NCBI GenBank assembly: GCA_013823505.1
Contig: PNMH01000076.1
Location: 1 to 18,540 of the forward strand
Direction: 5' to 3'
DNA length: 18,540 nt
Source of the DNA: Polaromonas sp.
Lineage (GTDB): Bacteria > Pseudomonadota > Gammaproteobacteria > Burkholderiales > Burkholderiaceae
Below are positions 1 through 5,602 of this stretch, one piece after another (position 1 is the first letter of the stretch; each line of letters begins with the position of its first letter). A model generated the notes under the pieces. That model was given only the letters and a program-made list of their open reading frames with translations, was not told where the DNA came from and ran no database searches. Both the position numbers and the translations under genes were made by a program.

Positions 1-236
1 TCCCAGCCTGCCTTGAGTGCCGCCACCTTGGCGATCACCGAGCCCTGCTCGCCGATGGGCGAGACCACGCCCATCACCACGTCGTCCACCGCGGCGGTGT
101 CGAAGCCATTGCGCTGCTGCAGGTGGGTCAACACGCCGGCCAGCAAGTCGATCGGCTTGACCTCGTGCAGGCTGCCGTCTTTTTTGCCCTTGCCGCGCGG
201 CGTGCGCACGGCATCGAAAAGGAATGCTTCGCTCAT
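1..236 (-). CDS. Acetyl-CoA C-acyltransferase (thiolase), N-terminal part
   Basis: This is the first 78 codons of a thiolase that runs off the left edge. The visible protein starts MSEAFLFDAVRTPRGKGKKD, the usual thiolase opening (FDAVRTPRGK), and continues with LLAGVLTHLQ and VMGVVSPIGEQG, which match the N-terminal domain of FadA/acetyl-CoA acetyltransferases. The catalytic cysteine, expected near residue 90, lies outside the window. Thiolases cleave 3-ketoacyl-CoA with CoA at the end of each beta-oxidation round, in the cytoplasm. The start at 236 is supported by an AGGAGA ribosome binding site 6 bases upstream. The gene diverges from the acyl-CoA dehydrogenase at 346 across 109 bases, so the two probably share control and pathway. 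The family call is firm. Whether it is fadA-like or a biosynthetic acetoacetyl-CoA thiolase cannot be settled from this part. Confidence 0.9.
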   Translation of the reverse strand, partial: MSEAFLFDAVRTPRGKGKKDGSLHEVKPIDLLAGVLTHLQQRNGFDTAAVDDVVMGVVSPIGEQGSVIAKVAALKAGW

Positions 237-270
237 GGTGTCTCCTGGGGGAAGGCGGATGCCGCGAATC

Positions 271-304
271 AGTATAGACTTTTGCCAAGCAGTTGCTTTG
301 TCAA
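271..304 (-). promoter_or_regulatory. Candidate thiolase promoter with a dyad in the spacer
   Basis: On the minus strand TTGACA (304-299) and TATACT (276-271) are both near-perfect sigma70 hexamers, but they are 22 bases apart, longer than the normal 17. The spacer holds the perfect dyad AAGCA-GT-TGCTT at 287-298. The TATACT box lies about 35 bases before the thiolase start. A long spacer filled by a dyad recalls MerR-type promoters, although those have spacers of 19-20. This may instead be two unrelated half-promoters. Confidence 0.35.
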
Positions 305-345
305 ATTCCAACTCCCCGATCTTTCCCAGTCTGATAGGTGACACC

Positions 346-1500
346 ATGATCGAACGCACCCTGTTCAACGCCGACCACGAAGCCTTCCGCGACAGCTTCC
401 GCAAGTTCATCGACAAGGAAATCGCGCCCCACCACGAGACCTGGGAAGAGCAGGGCTATGTGGACCGCGCGGTGTGGAGTAAAGCCGGCGAGAACGGTTT
501 TCTCTGCATGACGCTGCCCGAGGCTTGCGGCGGTTCGGAGGCCGACAAGCTGTATTCGGTGGTGCAGATGGAGGAGATCGCGCGCACCGGTTTCACCGGC
601 ATCGGCTTTGGCCTGCACAGCGAGATCGTGGCGCCGTACATCCTTCACTACGGCACCGAGGCGCAGAAGCAGAAGTACCTGCCCAAGCTGGCCACCGGCG
701 AGATGGTGGGCGCCATCGCCATGAGCGAGCCGGCCGCCGGCAGCGACCTGCAAGGCGTGAAGTCCACCGCCATCAAGCAGTCCGACGGCAGCTATTTGCT
801 CAACGGCAGCAAGACCTTCATCACCAACGGCTGGCACGCCGACCTGGTGATCGTGGTCGCCAAGACCGACCCGAGCGCGGGTGCCAAGGGCACCAGCTTG
901 TTGCTGGTGGAGCGTGGCATGCCGGGCTTCGAGAAGGGCAAGCGCCTGAAGAAGCTGGGCATGAAGGCGCAGGACACTTCGGAACTCTTCTTCGACAACG
1001 TGAAAGTGCCGGCTGAGAACCTGTTGGGTGGCGAGGGCAAGGGCTTCATCTGCCTGATGGAACAACTGCCCTGGGAACGCCTGCAGATCGCCATCGGTGC
1101 CGTGGCCGCAGCGCAGGCCGCGATCGACTGGACGGTCGAATACACCAAGGACCGCAAGGTGTTCGGCCAGGCCGTGGCTGCATTCCAGAACACGCGCTAC
1201 AAGCTCGCCGAGCTGCAGACCGAGGTGCAGGTGGCCCGCGTGTTCGTCGACAAGTGCTGCGAACTGGTGAACGTGGACAAACTTGACACCGCCACCGCCA
1301 GCATGGCCAAGTACTGGTGCTCCGACCTGCAGTGCAAGGTGATGGACGAGTGCGTGCAGCTTTTTGGCGGCTACGGCTACATGTGGGAATACCCGATCAC
1401 CCGGGCCTACGCCGACGCGAGGGTGCAGCGTATCTACGGCGGCACGAACGAGATCATGAAAGAGGTGATCTCGCGCGCCATGGGACTGGGCGGACGCTGA
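346..1500 (+). CDS. Acyl-CoA dehydrogenase, long-chain/isovaleryl type active site
   Basis: A 384-residue FAD enzyme that oxidises acyl-CoA to trans-2-enoyl-CoA and passes electrons to ETF. The N-terminal helical domain covers about residues 5-115. The middle beta domain has MSEPAAGSDLQGVKSTA (126-142) and NGSKTFITNG (153-162), both FAD/substrate contacts. The C-terminal helical domain has RKVFGQAV (270-277) and QLFGGYGYMWEYPITR (338-353). The position that carries the catalytic Glu in short- and medium-chain enzymes (YEGT) is Gly here (YGGTNEIM, 364-371), while a Glu is present at 244 in LPWERLQIA, as in LCAD and isovaleryl-CoA dehydrogenase. The start at 346 gives the usual family length; the frame stays open upstream to position 13, but that part runs antisense through the thiolase. 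The ribosome site is only a weak AGGTG. Substrate chain length is not determined. Confidence 0.93.
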   Translation: MIERTLFNADHEAFRDSFRKFIDKEIAPHHETWEEQGYVDRAVWSKAGENGFLCMTLPEACGGSEADKLYSVVQMEEIARTGFTGIGFGLHSEIVAPYILHYGTEAQKQKYLPKLATGEMVGAIAMSEPAAGSDLQGVKSTAIKQSDGSYLLNGSKTFITNGWHADLVIVVAKTDPSAGAKGTSLLLVERGMPGFEKGKRLKKLGMKAQDTSELFFDNVKVPAENLLGGEGKGFICLMEQLPWERLQIAIGAVAAAQAAIDWTVEYTKDRKVFGQAVAAFQNTRYKLAELQTEVQVARVFVDKCCELVNVDKLDTATASMAKYWCSDLQCKVMDECVQLFGGYGYMWEYPITRAYADARVQRIYGGTNEIMKEVISRAMGLGGR

Positions 1501-1510
1501 ACGTCCGCCC
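1488..1510. terminator. Hairpin overlapping the acyl-CoA dehydrogenase stop codon
   Basis: GGGCGGACG (1488-1496) and CGTCCGCCC (1502-1510) are perfect 9-base inverted repeats around the loop CTGAA, which contains the TGA stop of the dehydrogenase. It lies between convergent genes (the peroxidase ends at 1525). No adjacent T tract follows on either strand, so it is a strong hairpin but not a canonical intrinsic terminator. It may stabilise the 3' end or help Rho-dependent ending. Confidence 0.5.
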
Positions 1511-1524
1511 GATGTCGCGTTGGC

Positions 1525-2532
1525 TTACTTTTTCGCGGCTTCGCCCAGGCGGCGGCCGAGCGAGATGGCGTAGGGTGCTGCGCGCGCGTTGAGCACCGGG
1601 TCGGCCGACGGCTTGATGCCGGCGGGCAGCACCAGCGGGTTGAAGGTCATGGCGTCGCAAGCGCCACCCATGCCTTCGCTCACCTTGTCGATCACGAGCT
1701 TGCCGGCCGAAACCACCGTGCGCGCTTCCGGCCAAGTCAGGGTCGGGTCGGTCAGGTTGTCGCCGGCCTCGGCGAGCTGCAGGCGGAAGTCGAACGACAC
1801 CGGGCCTTTGGCAGCGCGCTCGCGCAGCTCACCCGCCAGGAACTCGTCACCCATGGATTTCAGCTGGTCTTCGGTGAGTCCCAGCACGCCTGCCTCGGGC
1901 ACGAACTGCCAGCGCGCGAAGCGGCTCTTGCCGGGCGCGGCTTCAAACTCGAACGCGTTGACACCCCAAAAATTCACTGTGCCGTAGCTCGCTGGCACCG
2001 GTGCTTGCGCAAGGTAGGCGCCCTGGCGCGTGGTGTCCGGGTTGGCGGCGCTGAAGGCCTTGATCTTTTCGGGGTCGGCCTTGCCGGTGGCTGGATCGGC
2101 GGTGCGGGCCTGCACGAATGGCGCGAACTGCTCGGGTTTGCTGACAAAGAACACCGGCGCCGAGATGTTGGCCATCTGCCACTGCTCGCCACCTGGCAAG
2201 TCAAAGGCCAGCGCCAGACCACGCACCGTTTTGCCTTTGTCGCTGGCCTTGGGGCTACCGCCACCGACCGAGAACCGCGCCACCACGGGAATCTTGTCGC
2301 CCTTGAACACCGAGGCGCGCGAGAGCTCGCGGCCGGCAGCGTTGCCAACGAAATGGCCGCTGGCGCAGATGCCTTTGGCGCCCGAGCGTCGCGAGCCGGG
2401 CTGTGGGCCGGCCAAGCCCTCGAGGGCGTTGACCTGGGATTCAGCGAGGGAGGTTTGGGCGAATGCAACGGGGGTCAGCAAAGTGCTGCCCATGGCAGCG
2501 GACGCTGCGGCGGCAAGGAGCAAAGGTTTCAT
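1525..2532 (-). CDS. Exported catalase-like heme peroxidase (SrpA type)
   Basis: A 335-residue member of the small catalase-related peroxidase family, which uses heme to break down peroxides. The start at 2532 gives a clean Sec signal peptide: a Lys at position 2, a hydrophobic stretch LLLAAAASAAMGSTLL and a cleavage site after AFA (residue 25), so the protein should be periplasmic. Catalase-fold residues are visible: distal His60 in SGHF, RFS (86-88), VRGLALAFD (103-111), a distal-side Asn122 before PVFF (126-129), and the proximal R317-x-x-x-Y321 heme-ligand pattern close to the C terminus. It is much shorter than typical catalases (about 480 or more) because the C-terminal parts are missing, which is normal for this subfamily. 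The open frame continues upstream to 2862 but overlaps the divergent lysR gene, and that extension is rejected. It faces the LysR gene across 190 bases and is probably its target. Confidence 0.9.
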   Translation of the reverse strand: MKPLLLAAAASAAMGSTLLTPVAFAQTSLAESQVNALEGLAGPQPGSRRSGAKGICASGHFVGNAAGRELSRASVFKGDKIPVVARFSVGGGSPKASDKGKTVRGLALAFDLPGGEQWQMANISAPVFFVSKPEQFAPFVQARTADPATGKADPEKIKAFSAANPDTTRQGAYLAQAPVPASYGTVNFWGVNAFEFEAAPGKSRFARWQFVPEAGVLGLTEDQLKSMGDEFLAGELRERAAKGPVSFDFRLQLAEAGDNLTDPTLTWPEARTVVSAGKLVIDKVSEGMGGACDAMTFNPLVLPAGIKPSADPVLNARAAPYAISLGRRLGEAAKK

Positions 2533-2562
2533 CGGAACGGGCCTTTCGTTGGGTGTGACAGC

Positions 2563-2584
2563 GGTGGTGCACCTTGCAACCACC
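2563..2584. promoter_or_regulatory. Inverted repeat in the peroxidase-lysR control region
   Basis: GGTGGT (2563-2568) and ACCACC (2579-2584) form a perfect interrupted dyad with a 10-base centre, and the 8-base palindrome GGTGCACC sits within it at 2566-2573. It lies 30-52 bases before the peroxidase start in the divergent control region. A LysR-type site is plausible, but the arms do not show the classic T-N11-A core, so the protein that binds is not known. Confidence 0.4.
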
Positions 2585-2661
2585 TGTGCGGTAGTCGACA
2601 CTTGCGCCCGTTTCTTACAGGTACCAACGTATTTAATTTGCACGCAGATAAACCAAGGCTT

Positions 2662-2689
2662 TTGCATTTGTGTAGTTAAAAAGTATGAT
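2662..2689 (+). promoter_or_regulatory. Sigma70-like promoter for the lysR gene
   Basis: TTGCAT (2662-2667) and TATGAT (2684-2689) are separated by 16 bases, a good match to the -35/-10 consensus. They sit in a locally AT-rich stretch that stands out from the GC-rich surroundings. The -10 box ends 33 bases before the lysR ATG at 2723. Confidence 0.6.
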
Positions 2690-2722
2690 TTGCGCGTGTT
2701 TTGCTGTGGGGACCCTGGATCC

Positions 2723-3718
2723 ATGAAAAACGTCGACATCAAACAGCTGGCCTTGTTCTGCGAACTCATCGAGAGCCAAAGCCTGACCGAAGCGGCATCC
2801 CGCATGAACATCACTCCATCGGCCGCCAGCCAGGCGCTCACCCGCCTGCGCAACGTGCTCAACGACGACCTCTGCGTGCGCGAAAAAAACCGCTACCAGC
2901 TGACCCCGTACGCCGATGGCGCCTACGGTGTTTTCCAACAAATGGTCGAGCTGTGGAAAGACGTGAGCAACAACGCCTGGGTCTTCAATCCGCTGGAATG
3001 CGACTCGCACATCGTCATGTCGTGCTACGACGCCTTTGGTGAAACCGAACTCGCCGAGCTCTACCGCAGCATCACTCGCAAGGCGCCCAATCTGGGGCTG
3101 GACATTCATGCGCCCGCCAACGGGCCGGCCGATGTGGAGGCATTGCGTGCCGGTGGGGTGGATGTGGTGTGCAGCCACTACGAGCCGCCGGGCGATGCGC
3201 GCGATCTCTACCGGGAGACCGTCAAACACTTCCAAATCACCCACTGCTGTGTGGCGGCTGACCATCCCCGCATCCGGGACACGCTCACGCTGGAGCAATA
3301 CCAGGCCGAGGAGCATTTGCTGATCACCTTCCTCAAGCGCCATGGAGGACGCCGCAGTCCCATCGACCTCGAACTGGAATCGCGCGGTTTTCCCCCGCGC
3401 AAGACGACCATCGTGAATTCCTGGCACCTGTGTTCGGAGCTGCTGGCCCGCACGGACCGGCTGGTGACCACCAGCCGCCAGCAAGCCAGGCAACTTGAGC
3501 GCAGCAACCCGCGCATCCGCAGCTTGCCTTTGCCCACCGACTTTGATTGGCCCACGATGCCGGTCAACATGATCTGGCACCAACGCACCCACAACAGCAA
3601 ACCCCACCGGTGGCTGCGTCTGCAGTTGCGGGAGTTTTTGTCCGCCGTGTCCGAAGAACAGGTGGCCATCCCTGTTGCGGAGGCACTGCCGGGCGCGGTG
3701 GAGCAGGGCGCCCGCTGA
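2723..3718 (+). CDS. LysR-family transcriptional regulator
   Basis: A 331-residue DNA-binding regulator. The N-terminal winged helix-turn-helix is clear at about residues 5-63: DIKQLALFCELIESQSLTEA, then SRMNITPSAASQALTRLRNVLNDDL, then CVREKNRYQLTPYA, the standard LysR pattern. The rest (about 90-300) is a substrate-binding co-inducer domain, with a C-terminal tail of about 25 residues rich in Ala and Glu. The start at 2723 places the helix-turn-helix at the extreme N terminus, as is normal; the open frame upstream to 2030 is antisense to the peroxidase. It diverges from the catalase-like peroxidase, the usual LysR arrangement for regulating a neighbour and itself, so a role in peroxide or redox response is inferred. 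The inducer is unknown. Its closest characterised relative cannot be named from sequence alone. Confidence 0.92.
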   Translation: MKNVDIKQLALFCELIESQSLTEAASRMNITPSAASQALTRLRNVLNDDLCVREKNRYQLTPYADGAYGVFQQMVELWKDVSNNAWVFNPLECDSHIVMSCYDAFGETELAELYRSITRKAPNLGLDIHAPANGPADVEALRAGGVDVVCSHYEPPGDARDLYRETVKHFQITHCCVAADHPRIRDTLTLEQYQAEEHLLITFLKRHGGRRSPIDLELESRGFPPRKTTIVNSWHLCSELLARTDRLVTTSRQQARQLERSNPRIRSLPLPTDFDWPTMPVNMIWHQRTHNSKPHRWLRLQLREFLSAVSEEQVAIPVAEALPGAVEQGAR

Positions 3719-3737
3719 GGCACGCGGCTTTGCACGT

Positions 3738-4076
3738 TCAGGCGATCAAGGTGTCCAGTGTCTGCAGCTGGCGCACGGCCACGGGCTCGCTGATCTTGCG
3801 ACACATCAAATCAAAACATTCGAAACGCACCTCGCGGATGCTGTCGATCTGCGAGGCCAGCACAATCCGCAGGTAGACCCTCAGATCGCGGGCAGACATG
3901 TCCGACACGTGGGCTCCGAGCAGATCACCGATCAATTTTTTCACCTGCTCCAGCCGGAGTTGTTCGCAGGCGAGCTTGGTGGCGTCGTCTGTGGTGGACG
4001 TGACCTTGCGCAGCCATTCGCGAAAGCCGGTATTGAAGGCGCTGTTGTATGTGCGAGCAGGCTGGTGGGGTGGCAT
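3738..4076 (-). CDS. Hypothetical protein, 112 aa
   Basis: I do not recognise this protein. It is 112 residues, starts MPPHQPARTYNSAFNTGFREW, is rich in Arg, Leu, Asp and Glu, and reads as mainly helical, with two cysteines in EVRFECFDLMCRKI. There is no signal peptide or membrane segment, so it is probably cytoplasmic. It is likely a real gene: GGAGA lies 8 bases before the ATG, codon use looks normal and no other gene overlaps. It lies 109 bases downstream of the ABC ATPase on the same strand and may be the last gene of the bactofilin-GspA-GspB-ABC run or have its own promoter. It converges with lysR, 19 bases away. Confidence 0.65.
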   Translation of the reverse strand: MPPHQPARTYNSAFNTGFREWLRKVTSTTDDATKLACEQLRLEQVKKLIGDLLGAHVSDMSARDLRVYLRIVLASQIDSIREVRFECFDLMCRKISEPVAVRQLQTLDTLIA

Positions 4077-4185
4077 GGGCTTTCTCCGTTGACTGTGTTG
4101 TCGATGGGAGAAATTTAAAAGCGCGCCTCGCCCGCGTCCATTTCGACTTTGGCGATGCCCATGTCGCAGAACTGAATAGGCAAAA

Positions 4186-4812
4186 TCAATCGGGTGTTGG
4201 CAGGACGAGCTGCGTCTTCAACACAAGCCCTTCGGGCGCGGAGTGATCCGCCAGCATCCAGGCTTGCCCGGCGTGGGTCGATGCCTCCCGCAGCAGATCG
4301 TGCAGAAACCGGATGGAGGCCATGTCGAGTGCGGCGAAAGGTTCGTCGATCAGCGTGAGGGGCGTGCCGGCTGCAAAGGCCGCGCACAGCCACACCTTGC
4401 GTTTGCTGCCGGCGGAGAGCATGTACATCGGCTTTGCGACGTGCGGCTCCAGCGCAAAGCCGCGGGCCAGCTCTGCCGCCAGGGGAGCGTTGAAGTTGGG
4501 GTATTGCAAATGCAGGCTGGCCCACCATGACTGCGCGCTGACCGCATCGAGGGCATCGCTGCGTGGCTGGGTCCGAAACACCTGCGTGCCCAGCGACTGG
4601 GTTGTGCCATGCACGACGATCGATCCGCGGTCAGGCAACAGGTCGCCAGAGAGCAAGCGCAAGAGCGTGGTTTTGCCGCTGCTTTCGTCTCCACACACGG
4701 CCGAAACGCCCGCGGGCACCATCAAATTCAGGTTGTGAAAGAGCGGGATGCCTGGCCAGCTGAAATGCAATCCTTGAACCGTCAGCACGGCGTCTGTGGT
4801 GTCCTGCTCCAT
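4186..4812 (-). CDS. Stand-alone ABC-type ATPase (CcmA-like size)
   Basis: A 208-residue single-domain ABC ATP-binding protein. Walker A is GDESSGKTT (41-49), a possible Q-loop Gln is at 82, the signature motif is unusual (LSAGSKRK, 132-139, in place of LSGGQ), Walker B is LTLIDE (152-157) and the H-loop His is 190 (ADHS). It lacks membrane segments and no permease gene is nearby, so the transported substrate, if any, is unknown. The short length and overall form resemble heme-exporter-type or other small ABC ATPases. It starts 3 bases after the gspB stop codon, so it is almost certainly cotranscribed with gspA and gspB, a setting I cannot match to a described type II secretion operon. ATP binding is well supported. 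Full ATPase activity with the altered signature is uncertain. Confidence 0.85.
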   Translation of the reverse strand: MEQDTTDAVLTVQGLHFSWPGIPLFHNLNLMVPAGVSAVCGDESSGKTTLLRLLSGDLLPDRGSIVVHGTTQSLGTQVFRTQPRSDALDAVSAQSWWASLHLQYPNFNAPLAAELARGFALEPHVAKPMYMLSAGSKRKVWLCAAFAAGTPLTLIDEPFAALDMASIRFLHDLLREASTHAGQAWMLADHSAPEGLVLKTQLVLPTPD

Positions 4813-4815
4813 GCG

Positions 4816-5577
4816 TCAGTAACCAATGCTGTAACGAAGGCCTTGGTGGTTGAGCACCGCACTGCGCGGGCCGATGGTTTCCAGCCGCAGACCGGGCGCG
4901 ATGTCCTGGCCTTCCTGAACCACCTTGCCGTTGGCGATCAACATGCGCAGCGCGGGGTTCTGCGAGTAGGTGGAGCCGCTCACATTGACAGCGGGCAACT
5001 GCGCGCGTGCATCTGCCGTGAGTTCGCCAAACGTGGGCACGGTGGCGCTGGTGGCCACGGGCGCAGGTGCTGGCGCTGTTGCTGTTGCTGTTGCTGTCGC
5101 AGATGCAGATGCAGATGCAGATGCAGGCGGTGTGGTACCGGTCGCCGCAGCGGGCGCAGGTGACGCGGCGGGAGTTGCGGTCGCTGCCGTCGGCTTGGTG
5201 GTCACTGGCGGCGCGCGCGGTGGCGCCAGGATGGGCTGCACCGGCTCTGGCGGGATGGCCAGCGGTGGCGGTGGGCTCGCGGGCAGCGGTGGCTGGCCCG
5301 GTGCGACCTGCGGAGGCGTGTTCACGGCTTCGGGCGGCGACGCGGCCACCGGGGCGCTGGCAGTCGCTGGGGGTGTCTGCGCCCCGCCTGTCCACCACCA
5401 GATGCCCAACGCGACCAGCAACACAGCCAGTCCGATCAGCGCGTGCCAGGGGCGAAGCAAGCCCGGCTTGGCGCTGTCGTGCCCGGGAGGGGGCACGAGC
5501 TGGCTTTTGAGCCCGGGCACGCGACCCCGCTCGCGCTCGGCTTCGGCCCGTTGGAGTGCATCGAGGATGTAGGACAT
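4816..5577 (-). CDS. gspB: General secretion pathway protein B (GspB)
   Basis: A 253-residue inner-membrane protein. The N terminus MSYILDALQRAEAERERG is the conserved GspB/ExeB opening. One membrane segment covers about residues 45-62 (ALIGLAVLLVALGIWWW), with Pro/Ala-rich periplasmic sequence to about residue 178. The last 75 or so residues (FGELTADARAQLPAVNVS, then a stretch ending RYSIGY) form the type II secretion B domain. In Aeromonas the partner ExeA and ExeB form a complex that helps place the secretin in the cell wall. Here it follows gspA after 25 bases and precedes the ABC ATPase by 3. The linker contains a run of alternating Ser-Ala and Thr-Ala (about 152-168) encoded by 6-base DNA repeats. 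The ribosome site before 5577 is weak, suggesting translational coupling to gspA. No other gsp genes are in the window. Confidence 0.9.
   Translation of the reverse strand: MSYILDALQRAEAERERGRVPGLKSQLVPPPGHDSAKPGLLRPWHALIGLAVLLVALGIWWWTGGAQTPPATASAPVAASPPEAVNTPPQVAPGQPPLPASPPPPLAIPPEPVQPILAPPRAPPVTTKPTAATATPAASPAPAAATGTTPPASASASASATATATATAPAPAPVATSATVPTFGELTADARAQLPAVNVSGSTYSQNPALRMLIANGKVVQEGQDIAPGLRLETIGPRSAVLNHQGLRYSIGY
5075..5122. repeat. Hexanucleotide tandem repeats inside gspB
   Basis: Four GCTGTT-type units (5075-5098, the last ending in C) are followed directly by four perfect GCAGAT units (5099-5122), plus-strand sense. Read on the minus strand they encode alternating Ala-Ser then Ala-Thr dipeptides. 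The 6-base unit keeps the frame, so gain or loss of units would change linker length without breaking GspB. Confidence 0.9.
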
Positions 5578-5602
5578 GCGGTGCGGCGAAATGGGCGAGG
5601 GA

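Noticed and set aside
13..345. Upstream extension of the acyl-CoA dehydrogenase frame
   Set aside because: It runs antisense through the thiolase gene and adds about 110 residues that no family member has; the ATG at 346 gives the family length.
2533..2862. Upstream extension of the peroxidase frame into lysR
   Set aside because: It overlaps the lysR coding start and would bury the signal peptide; the ATG at 2532 gives a clean exported N terminus.
4115..4185. An alternative-frame tail after the ABC ATPase (ending KVEMDAGEARF), considered as a frameshifted C terminus
   Set aside because: The ABC protein is already complete through its His loop, and the tail matches no ABC C terminus I know; no evidence of a frameshift.
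5075..5122. Considered as a CRISPR or other spaced repeat array
   Set aside because: The units are directly adjacent 6-base repeats without spacers and are in frame inside gspB.
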